A stretch of DNA of 7,437 bases from JAHJGG01 sp041658785 (lineage in GTDB: Bacteria; Patescibacteriota; Patescibacteriia; Magasanikbacterales; UBA922). Made by a program: the position numbers and the translations under genes. Shown here piece by piece: positions 1-5,099 of this stretch. The DNA is taken from the NCBI GenBank assembly GCA_041658785.1, contig JBAZZL010000045.1, positions 1 to 7,437 on the forward strand, written 5' to 3'. Each line of letters begins with the position of its first letter. Within the stretch, counting starts at the first letter, position 1. The notes below the pieces were generated by a model. It was not told where the DNA came from. It was given only the letters and a program-made list of their open reading frames with translations, and did not search any database.

Positions 1-16
1 CGTGATTCGCGGGGGC

Positions 17-46
17 AGTATAACACCTTTAAACCCCTTTTGTCCA
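17..46 (-). promoter_or_regulatory. Probable strong promoter reading off the left edge
   Basis: On the minus strand there is a -35 box TGGACA (46 to 41, five of six matches to TTGACA), an 18-nt spacer and a -10 box TATACT (22 to 17, five of six). The -10 is preceded by TGT, which gives an extended -10. Transcription would start near position 10. The stretch between the -10 and the start is very G/C-rich (GCCCCCGCG), as in stringently controlled stable-RNA promoters. It lies just beyond the hpf terminator, so it should serve an independent unit whose body is outside the window. Whether that is an RNA gene or a protein gene cannot be seen here. Confidence 0.55.
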
Positions 47-61
47 TATTTAAATTAAGCA

Positions 62-90
62 TAAAAAAAACCGTCCATAGAGGCGGCCTC
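62..90 (-). terminator. Rho-independent terminator after hpf
   Basis: Read on the minus strand, CCGCC (86 to 82), the loop TCTAT and GGACGG (76 to 71) form a short GC-rich stem with one bulged A. A run of eight T residues (70 to 63) follows at once. It sits about 40 nt past the hpf stop codon and before the outward promoter at 17-46, which is where the five-gene minus-strand run should end. The stem is short, so the call is probable rather than certain. Confidence 0.55.
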
Positions 91-91
91 A

Positions 92-138
92 ATCTTGAAT
101 TTTGGATTTGTTTAAAATTTAGGTTTTTTATTCAAGAT
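92..138 (-). repeat. 9-bp inverted repeat spanning the hpf stop codon
   Basis: ATCTTGAAT at 92-100 and its exact reverse complement ATTCAAGAT at 130-138 flank a 29-nt AT-rich stretch. The right arm covers the last codons of hpf and the first base of its stop codon (128-130). In the mRNA this could form a hairpin at the end of the reading frame, just before the terminator. The arms are only 9 bp, so a role in mRNA 3'-end structure is a guess. Confidence 0.4.
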
Positions 139-472
139 ACCCTTTCTGCTCTCTTAATATATTCCTATCCCTTTCTCTCCTCTTCCCTTTCATCTTTTCA
201 AACTCCACCTTCAAATGATCCCTCACCTTGTCAATCGCTTTGTACAAATCCACCGCGTTCTTACTCACGCGGATTAATTTACCCGGCACGCTGACATTGC
301 ATTCCGCGTAATAAATCTTACCCTTAAGATGGTGGCGGCTCTTCATGCCAACGTCGATGTCAATCTGCTGGATATTGCTAAAAAATTTTCCCAATCCCGC
401 CATTTTTTCCATGGCATATTGTTTAATCGGCTCAGTAGCGTCAATATTAGTGCAGTGGATGTTTATGTTCAT
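128..472 (-). CDS. hpf: Ribosome hibernation promoting factor, short form (HPF/YfiA family)
   Basis: This 114-residue protein fits the ribosome-associated HPF/YfiA/RaiA family. Members bind the decoding region of the 30S subunit in stationary phase or stress and silence the ribosome. Visible features are the opening strand (MNINIHCTNI), an early helix around residues 15-29, three strands between residues 35 and 70 (IDIDVGMK, IYYAECNVSV, LIRVS), and the family-typical DLYKAIDKVRDHL helix at about 75-87. A very basic tail with KGKRRERDR follows. It lacks the C-terminal dimerisation domain of long HPF, so it is a short form. ATG at 472 is the only sensible start and has no Shine-Dalgarno sequence. 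The gene is last in the minus-strand run, 159 nt after the DHS-like gene, and may also have its own weak promoter. Confidence 0.93.
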   Translation of the reverse strand: MNINIHCTNIDATEPIKQYAMEKMAGLGKFFSNIQQIDIDVGMKSRHHLKGKIYYAECNVSVPGKLIRVSKNAVDLYKAIDKVRDHLKVEFEKMKGKRRERDRNILREQKGYLE

Positions 473-479
473 ATTATTG

Positions 480-485
480 TGTATA
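480..485 (-). promoter_or_regulatory. Possible -10 box for hpf, leaderless spacing
   Basis: TATACA (485 to 480 on the minus strand) matches four of the six bases of TATAAT and lies 7 nt upstream of the hpf ATG. Transcription would therefore begin at or next to the start codon. I see no good -35 box at the right distance inside the adjacent repeat, so this is a weak call. Confidence 0.25.
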
Positions 486-632
486 AATTCACCTAATTTA
501 CCTAATTGTCTAATTCACCTAATAAAATGTCCAATAATCCAAATTCCCAATTAGACGAGCGAGAGATTTTAGGTAATTGAAAATTAAAAATTTTATTAGG
601 TGAATTAGGTGAATTAAAAATTAGGTGAATTT
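485..632. repeat. Long inverted repeat built from 9-bp units, filling the hpf/DHS-like gap
   Basis: The left arm (485-528) holds TCACCTAAT at 489-497 and 515-523, with variants TTACCTAAT at 498-506 and TGTCTAAT at 507-514. The right arm (590-632) holds the reverse complement ATTAGGTGA at 595-603, 604-612 and 620-628. The arms match exactly over 19 bp at their inner ends and 15 bp at their outer ends, with a variable middle and one gap. The loop, 529-589, contains no gene. The right arm runs into the TGA stop of the DHS-like gene. Together with a few bases next to hpf this accounts for the whole gap. The operon mRNA could fold into a long AU-rich hairpin here, with no T-run to make it a classical terminator. 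Confidence 0.8.
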
Positions 633-1648
633 CAAAACATCTTCGCCAACTCCCTCTTCTTCCTCTTCCGCCAATTCCCCTCATAATAAACATACGAAGC
701 AAGCAAAGGCAAAGTTACCGTGGCTTCGTTAAATACCATCTGCTCATAAGTCTGTTCTACTTTTCCCCATGAAGAAGCTTCTTTGAGCGTGGAACCTGAC
801 AGTGCTCCGTCTCTTTCATCAGCAATTGTAAGCTGAATAACATATTTATGCGGCGGAACTTCGCTGTGTCCAAGCACCTCGGCGCCAATAACTGTGTCTT
901 GAATAAAATTTTTAGGAACGCCGCCTCCCACAATCATAATACCGCTCGTTTTTGCTTTCATCTTTATTTTAGTTAATTCCAAAAAATCCTTCACCGAATC
1001 AATTGACAGATGATTATCCGGCCGCTCTTCTTGATGGACGATCAAACCCAAGCCGGCGCTGCAATCGGAAAAAGCCGGCACAAAAATCGGCACATTGTTT
1101 TCATAAGCGGCTTGAATCAAAGAATCTTTCTTTTTTGAATTCTTAACCAGATATTTCCCCATCTCCCAAATAAACTCGCGCGAAGAATACGGGCGGGGCG
1201 GAAGGCCGTCGGCGATTTTTTTCACCGCGGTGTCGCAGGCCTGCAATTCATCCTCGTCAATGTAGGTGTCGTAAATCCGGTCAATGTAATTTTTGCGCAA
1301 TTCCAGATCGTCCGCGAATTTTGACCCGCGGTAATGCTTGAAGCCAAGCGCTTCAAAAAAATCCATGTCAACGATGGACGCGCCGGTCGCGATAATCGCG
1401 TCCACCATATTATTTTTAACCAACTCAACATAAATTTGCATGCACCCGGCCGCGCTGGTTGATCCGGCCAGTGAAAGAAAAATCGTGCAATCTTTATCTT
1501 TGATCATCTTATCATAAATATCCGCGGCCCGCGCCAAATCGCGCGCGGAAAAAGACATCTTGCTCATCTGGTTCACAATCGGCCGGGCGTCAAAACTGGT
1601 GATGTCAATGTGTTCTATGGGTTGTTTGAGGAATTTTTTTTTGGACAT
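632..1648 (-). CDS. Deoxyhypusine synthase-like protein, probable polyamine synthase
   Basis: This 338-residue protein belongs to the deoxyhypusine synthase (DHS) fold, an NAD-dependent enzyme that moves an aminobutyl group from spermidine via a lysine imine. Visible motifs are STSAAGC (63-69), MVDAIIATGA (81-90), PAFSDCSAG (191-199), GGGVPKNF (241-248) and EASSWGK (290-296). Lys296, Trp294 and Glu290 align with human Lys329, Trp327 and Glu323. Human Asp243, His288 and Asp316, which hold spermidine, align with Leu200, Asn247 and Leu283. Bacteria lack eIF5A, and speA and speB lie directly upstream, so a putrescine-based polyamine synthase (for example homospermidine) is the better guess. Other aminobutyl acceptors remain possible. 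ATG at 1648 was chosen because an in-frame TTG further upstream would translate the intergenic repeat. No Shine-Dalgarno sequence is visible. Confidence 0.88.
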   Translation of the reverse strand: MSKKKFLKQPIEHIDITSFDARPIVNQMSKMSFSARDLARAADIYDKMIKDKDCTIFLSLAGSTSAAGCMQIYVELVKNNMVDAIIATGASIVDMDFFEALGFKHYRGSKFADDLELRKNYIDRIYDTYIDEDELQACDTAVKKIADGLPPRPYSSREFIWEMGKYLVKNSKKKDSLIQAAYENNVPIFVPAFSDCSAGLGLIVHQEERPDNHLSIDSVKDFLELTKIKMKAKTSGIMIVGGGVPKNFIQDTVIGAEVLGHSEVPPHKYVIQLTIADERDGALSGSTLKEASSWGKVEQTYEQMVFNEATVTLPLLASYVYYEGNWRKRKKRELAKMF

Positions 1649-1649
1649 A

Positions 1650-1687
1650 GTGAAGTTGTAAGTTGTAGAGTTGTAAGTTGTAAGTGT
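1650..1687. repeat. Heptamer repeat between speB and the DHS-like gene
   Basis: On the plus strand AGTTGTA occurs four times in close succession, mostly end to end with a 7-bp period, interrupted once by GA. On the coding strand this reads as TTACAAC/TACAACT. It makes up nearly all of the 47-nt gap between the speB stop (1696) and the DHS-like start (1648). No inverted partner is present, unlike the other repeat loci. TACAAC is loosely like a -10 box, and its last copy is 6 nt from the ATG, but no -35 was found. Confidence 0.7.
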
Positions 1688-1695
1688 TAAAAAAA

Positions 1696-2571
1696 TTATT
1701 TTTTCAAACAAAACTTGTATCCAATCATTTTGTACACCGCCAGCGCGGCGAGAAAATCCGACGCCGGCTGATTTTTTATCGGCGACAGCTCCATCACATC
1801 AAAGCCAACCACGTTCTTTTTTTCAAAAACCTTTCTCATTAATTTCAAAAAATCCATCCACAAAAGCCCGCCAGGTTCCGGCGTTCCGGTCGCCGGCATA
1901 ATGGATGGATCAAAACCATCCAAATCCACGGTAATGTAAACATCGCGGGACAGCCGGGAAACAATCTTGTCAACGTCAAATTCTGCCGGAGTAAAAATAT
2001 TTTTTCTTAAATTATTTGTTTTAATATAATCCGCTTCCTCTTGCGACAGGCTGCGAACTCCCACCTGCACCACTCTGTCAACATTATCATAAAAACGACG
2101 CATAGCGCATGCATGTGAAAAAGGAGTGCCTTCCCAAATATCGCGCAAATCAGCATGCGCATCCCATTGTAAAACAGATAAATTGGGACACTCTTGGCGT
2201 AAAGGCTTTTCTACTGCATAAGAAATTGAGTGCTCTCCCCCGAGCATGGCAACGAACTTGCCTGTTTGCGCCAATTCACTATATCTCTTTTCTACTGTTG
2301 CGACCATTTTTTCTACTGATAAATTTTTTACCTGAATCACCGGCAAAGTGTAAATGTTAACCCGTTCGACTATTTCGCAGTCCAGCTCAAGATCATAAAA
2401 TTCCATGTGGCGCGAAGCTTGAATAATTGCTTCCGGCCCGCGGCTCGCGCCAGGGCGATAAGAAACTGTCCCCTCATAAGGAACAGGCAAAATCACCGCT
2501 TGGGCTGACGCCAATTTTTGTCCGCCGAGCCCGCCAAAATTGTTTGCCGTCTTTTCTTTGGTGTAAACCAT
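1696..2571 (-). CDS. speB: Agmatinase (arginase/ureohydrolase family)
   Basis: This 291-residue enzyme would hydrolyse agmatine to putrescine and urea with a two-manganese centre. All the usual metal ligands are present: His114 in GGEHS, Asp137/His139/Asp141 in WDAHADLRD, and Asp216/Asp218 in VDLDGFDPS. The ATGTPEPGG and VMELSP segments also fit the family, and the length is typical. Arginase and formiminoglutamase share these motifs. SpeA immediately upstream makes agmatine the likely substrate. ATG at 2571 lies 6 nt after the speA stop and has a fair Shine-Dalgarno sequence, so I prefer it to an in-frame TTG at 2577. The tight spacing indicates one transcript and probably translational coupling with speA. 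Confidence 0.93.
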   Translation of the reverse strand: MVYTKEKTANNFGGLGGQKLASAQAVILPVPYEGTVSYRPGASRGPEAIIQASRHMEFYDLELDCEIVERVNIYTLPVIQVKNLSVEKMVATVEKRYSELAQTGKFVAMLGGEHSISYAVEKPLRQECPNLSVLQWDAHADLRDIWEGTPFSHACAMRRFYDNVDRVVQVGVRSLSQEEADYIKTNNLRKNIFTPAEFDVDKIVSRLSRDVYITVDLDGFDPSIMPATGTPEPGGLLWMDFLKLMRKVFEKKNVVGFDVMELSPIKNQPASDFLAALAVYKMIGYKFCLKK

Positions 2572-2577
2572 AGTCAA

Positions 2578-3945
2578 CTACCACCCAAAAAGTTTTCCCA
2601 TCTCCTCCGCGGTTTCTCTTTCTCGCGCCACATTGATATCGCCGTCCTGGCAGACAATTTTTCCCGGCGACGGCAAAAGGCAGTGGCATGAAGCCAAAGC
2701 GTCTTGATACGCGCCGGTGTCAAGAATAGCAATATACTGACTCTCTCCTTCTGCCAATTCAGCTGTGTTTGGCAAATTGACATAGCCATCTCCGGTATAT
2801 TTGTCATCCGAGTCGCAACTTAGTCCGGCGAGCCATACCTTTTCCATTTTTTTGGCAAACATATTATTTATCGGCACCACATGCCATTTTTGATGGATCG
2901 CCCAAGTATCAAGCAAGTCATTCATAAAACTGCCGTCCACCACATACCACTTTTTTGCCGTCTTGCCGTTGTTGATTGTCTTTTCCAAAATTACTTTGAA
3001 AACCGTTATCTGCGACGGAGCCATGATATGCCTGCCCCACTCGCAGATGATATGAGGCGGCTGAACCCCGGCTTGTTCCGATGATTTAGCCAAAAAGCTG
3101 ACTATCCTTTGCACCAGACTCTGAATGCTGTACATTTTTTTCTTTTCATAATTCACCGCGAACCCGCCGCCGATATTGATCGTATCCAGCTTGGGATTGG
3201 ACTGTTTGAGCGCGCAATAAATCTGGAATCCTTCTTTGAGCGCCGAAGTGATATCGTTGGAGCGCTTCATCTGCGAACCGGCATGATAATGAAGAATGGA
3301 TAGGTTGGGGATTTTACCGATTGACTTTATTTCGTCCGGGCTAAAGCCAAATTGTTCAAATTTTTTGTCCCAATGCGAACTGGTTTTAATATCTAAATTT
3401 ACTCTTATTCCCACCTGGCCTTTGTACTTGGATAATTTGCTCAATTCGTCGTAACTCTCAATAATCGGCACAACATCAAGCCCCTGATCGCGCAATTCTT
3501 TGATCAAGCCAGCATAGGCATCTGTCTTTGGTCCGTTACAGATCACTTTGATTCGCGAATTGAAACTATTTTGCTCCCACAGCCGTTTTACTATCCACAG
3601 CTCGTTGGCAGAACCAGTCTCTAAATTGGCGCCTTCGGTAATCAGGGGCAAAATAAACGCCCGGTTTTGGTTCACTTTCATTGGATAATGAAAATAAAAC
3701 CGGCCCTTGTAATGATAATGCTTGATGTAATGATTGAAGATATTGATCAACTCTTCCACACGGTGTTCAATGATAAAAGGAAATACCAATTCAAGCGATG
3801 TATCATATTTTTTTGCCAACTCATGAACATTGTACTGATAATTGCCTTCCTTAACTAACAGCTCGCCGTTTTTATTGATGTCAAAAAATTGAGTGGCGTA
3901 TTCCGAACGGCCAAGTTTCCAATATTGCTTGGGGGATTTTTTCAT
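2578..3945 (-). CDS. speA: Biosynthetic arginine decarboxylase, short form
   Basis: This 455-residue PLP enzyme of the fold-type III (alanine racemase-like) class would decarboxylate arginine to agmatine. Seen in order: YPMKVNQ (87-93) with the PLP Schiff-base Lys90; NLETGSANEL (107-116); the HYHAGSQ barrel motif (219-225); INIGGGF (257-262), which holds the PLP phosphate; CEWGRH (301-306); GLSCDSDD (374-381) with the family Cys/Asp pair that acts across the dimer interface; and DTGAYQ (409-414). KVNQ, the VVDGSFMNDLLDTWAI stretch and CDSDD favour SpeA over LysA or ornithine decarboxylase. Enterobacterial SpeA is roughly 200 residues longer, and the helical insert and extended C-terminus appear absent here. 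ATG at 3945 has no Shine-Dalgarno sequence and abuts a long inverted repeat. The TAG stop is 6 nt from speB. Confidence 0.92.
   Translation of the reverse strand: MKKSPKQYWKLGRSEYATQFFDINKNGELLVKEGNYQYNVHELAKKYDTSLELVFPFIIEHRVEELINIFNHYIKHYHYKGRFYFHYPMKVNQNRAFILPLITEGANLETGSANELWIVKRLWEQNSFNSRIKVICNGPKTDAYAGLIKELRDQGLDVVPIIESYDELSKLSKYKGQVGIRVNLDIKTSSHWDKKFEQFGFSPDEIKSIGKIPNLSILHYHAGSQMKRSNDITSALKEGFQIYCALKQSNPKLDTINIGGGFAVNYEKKKMYSIQSLVQRIVSFLAKSSEQAGVQPPHIICEWGRHIMAPSQITVFKVILEKTINNGKTAKKWYVVDGSFMNDLLDTWAIHQKWHVVPINNMFAKKMEKVWLAGLSCDSDDKYTGDGYVNLPNTAELAEGESQYIAILDTGAYQDALASCHCLLPSPGKIVCQDGDINVARERETAEEMGKLFGW
2581..2586 (-). promoter_or_regulatory. Shine-Dalgarno sequence of speB
   Basis: GGGTGG (2586 to 2581, minus strand) contains GGTG, complementary to CACC in the usual 16S rRNA 3' end, and lies 9 nt before the ATG at 2571. 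It overlaps the last two codons of speA. It is the only clear ribosome binding site among the starts in this window, and it favours ATG 2571 over TTG 2577. Confidence 0.5.
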
Positions 3946-4027
3946 ACTTACCGATTACTGATAATCCTGATTTACGGATATTATGACACTGTCATCCGTA
4001 AATCAGGATTATCCGTTATCCGTAAGT
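3946..4027 (-). repeat. 34-bp imperfect inverted repeat filling the murB/speA gap, possible speA leader hairpin
   Basis: Arms at 3946-3979 and 3994-4027 match at 31 of 34 positions. The inner 19 bp (ATAATCCTGATTTACGGAT and its complement) match perfectly around a 14-nt loop. The arms are made of ATCCGTAA-like short units. The element begins at the base next to the speA ATG and ends 6 nt from the murB stop, so it is essentially the whole gap. With a TATAAT at 4038-4033 the transcript would start near 4026 and the hairpin would be the whole leader, packing the ribosome-binding zone of speA into a stem. There is no T-run, so it is not a standard terminator. Its regulatory role is inference. Confidence 0.8.
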
Positions 4028-4032
4028 GCTTA

Positions 4033-4060
4033 ATTATACAATCTCCACTTCCTCCTCCAA
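4033..4060 (-). promoter_or_regulatory. Candidate speA promoter at the 3' end of murB
   Basis: A perfect -10 TATAAT (4038 to 4033, minus strand) overlaps the murB TAA stop. A weak -35, TTGGAG (4060 to 4055), lies 16 nt upstream inside the murB reading frame. The predicted start falls near 4026, at the outer foot of the inverted repeat. This would let speA-speB and the genes behind them be transcribed apart from murB. The -35 is poor (three of six), so confidence is moderate. Confidence 0.45.
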
Positions 4061-4969
4061 CTCCACACCGAACATATCATACACCTTTATTTTAATTTCT
4101 TCAACCAGCGCCAGCACATCGTTGGCTTTTGCCTTTCCCAAATTGACGATAAAATTACCGTGCTCCACTCCGACCTGGGCATCTCCTTTTTTCTTTCCTT
4201 TCATCCCCACCTGTTCCATCAGCCAGCCCACCGGCACCGTACCCCGCTTTTTGAATATCTCCGGTAATTCATTGACATTGCCCGGCCAATTTGGCAAATT
4301 AATATTTTTGAAAAAACATCCGGCCGAATAACCTTTGGGTTGATTCGTGCGGCAAGAAATATTGTACTGAATTTCTTTTGCCAATTCTCCCTTGTCTGCC
4401 TTTTTAAACACGAGCCACACTCTCAAGATTACGTCCCGATTGTGTTTAAACGCGCTGTCCCGATAACCAAACTCGCAATCCTGGCGGTCCAATACCAACA
4501 CTTCCCCATCGCGCCAGACTTCAACTTTGGCGATGGCTCCCGCCGTATGATAACCCATCGCGCCGGTATTGCCCCGCGCGGCTCCGCCAATGGTTCCGGG
4601 AATCCCGGCTGCCCAACCCAAACCGGACAATCCCTCGGCCGCCGCCATATTCACTAGTTGGCTAAGCAGCGCTCCCGCTTCAGCTTCCGCTTCTTTTTCG
4701 CGGGTAAATTCAATCCGACCAAATTTTAGCTGAATCACCGCGGCGCGCATGCCTTCATCACTAATCAGCAAATTTGATCCGCCGCCCAAAATAAAATAAT
4801 CAATTCCTTCGCCGGATAAATAATTTAATAATTCAACTAATTTTTCTCTTTCCTCAACGACGATAAAATAATCAGCCGGTCCGCCGATTTTGAAAGTGGT
4901 ATGCTTGGCTAGCGGTTCGTTTAATTTAACTTTGCCGAATTGTTTGAGATGGTGATAGATTTGATCCAT
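4034..4969 (-). CDS. murB: UDP-N-acetylenolpyruvoylglucosamine reductase (MurB)
   Basis: This 311-residue flavoenzyme uses NADPH to reduce UDP-GlcNAc-enolpyruvate to UDP-MurNAc, the second committed step of cytoplasmic peptidoglycan precursor synthesis. Family signatures are HTTFKIGGPADYF (23-35), the FAD-binding LGGGSNLL (61-68), GIPGTIGGAARGNTGAMG (122-139), GYRDSAFK (168-175) with the conserved substrate Arg170, SAGCFFKN (215-222), and HGNFIVN (270-276). The LEEEV segment near the C-terminus carries the conserved acid, Glu305 or Glu307. The proton-donor position that is Ser in Escherichia coli is Cys218 here, a variant I believe occurs in other MurB proteins. The absence of the extra tyrosine-loop domain suggests type II. 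ATG at 4969 has no Shine-Dalgarno sequence. The gene diverges from the ATP-grasp gene. Confidence 0.95.
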   Translation of the reverse strand: MDQIYHHLKQFGKVKLNEPLAKHTTFKIGGPADYFIVVEEREKLVELLNYLSGEGIDYFILGGGSNLLISDEGMRAAVIQLKFGRIEFTREKEAEAEAGALLSQLVNMAAAEGLSGLGWAAGIPGTIGGAARGNTGAMGYHTAGAIAKVEVWRDGEVLVLDRQDCEFGYRDSAFKHNRDVILRVWLVFKKADKGELAKEIQYNISCRTNQPKGYSAGCFFKNINLPNWPGNVNELPEIFKKRGTVPVGWLMEQVGMKGKKKGDAQVGVEHGNFIVNLGKAKANDVLALVEEIKIKVYDMFGVELEEEVEIV

Positions 4970-4988
4970 AATGAAAGAATTGGACGAA

Positions 4989-5004
4989 ATTATACAAAAT
5001 TATA
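4989..5004 (-). promoter_or_regulatory. Two TATAAT boxes upstream of murB
   Basis: Perfect TATAAT hexamers lie at 4994-4989 and 5004-4999 on the minus strand, within a 10-bp repeat (AAATTATACA twice). Either would start transcription 10-25 nt before the murB ATG. No convincing -35 is present at 16-18 nt. The A/T tract at 5011-5050 could act as an UP-like element instead. Confidence 0.45.
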
Positions 5005-5011
5005 CAGAATT

Positions 5012-5050
5012 AATTTTGTTTAATTTTTTTCAATTTTGTTTAATTTTTTA
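5012..5050. repeat. 20-bp tandem A/T-rich repeat in the divergent promoter region
   Basis: AATTTTGTTTAATTTTTT occurs at 5012-5029 and again at 5032-5049, a 20-bp period. It lies between the murB -10 boxes and the ATP-grasp promoter. Being almost pure A/T and spaced at about two helical turns, it may be bent DNA or an UP-like element serving one or both genes. Function is inference. Confidence 0.55.
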
Positions 5051-5063
5051 TTACACCAACCAA

Positions 5064-5092
5064 TTGCTAACTCCATGGTTCTGTGTTACAAT
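5064..5092 (+). promoter_or_regulatory. Promoter of the ATP-grasp gene, leaderless spacing
   Basis: TTGCTA (5064-5069, four of six), a 17-nt spacer and TACAAT (5087-5092, five of six), preceded by TGT as an extended -10. The -10 ends 7 nt before the ATG at 5100, so transcription should begin at or one base from the start codon. This gives a leaderless mRNA. It also supports ATG 5100 as the true start over the in-frame ATG at 4971. Confidence 0.6.
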
Positions 5093-5099
5093 CAATCTT

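Noticed and set aside
40..294. 84-codon open frame on the plus strand antisense to hpf
   Set aside because: It overlaps the hpf terminator and the hpf coding sequence, has a Ser/Pro/Leu-rich shadow composition and no family resemblance.
485..632. CRISPR array
   Set aside because: The units are 9 bp and contiguous, with no 25-40 bp repeats, no unique spacers and no cas genes nearby.
632..634. Recoding of UGA as glycine, as in some Patescibacteria
   Set aside because: The DHS-like gene ends at a TGA exactly where the family C-terminus ends, and every other gene reads through without internal TGA codons, so the standard bacterial code suffices.
1649..1711. TTG start at 1711 for the DHS-like gene
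   Set aside because: It would overlap speB and translate the heptamer repeat into TTYNSTTYNFT, which looks like noise. ATG 1648 begins the family-like sequence.
2572..2577. TTG start at 2577 for speB
   Set aside because: ATG at 2571 is only two codons downstream, has better Shine-Dalgarno spacing and needs no rare start.
3946..4027. The speA/murB inverted repeat as a rho-independent terminator for murB
   Set aside because: The stem is A/T-rich and not followed by a T-run on either strand, so it does not fit the intrinsic terminator pattern.
4971..5099. In-frame upstream ATG that would extend the ATP-grasp protein by 43 residues
   Set aside because: The extension would be translated from the A/T-rich divergent promoter spacer, giving a Phe/Ile/Leu/Tyr-rich string, and it lies upstream of a well-formed promoter that ends 7 nt before ATG 5100.
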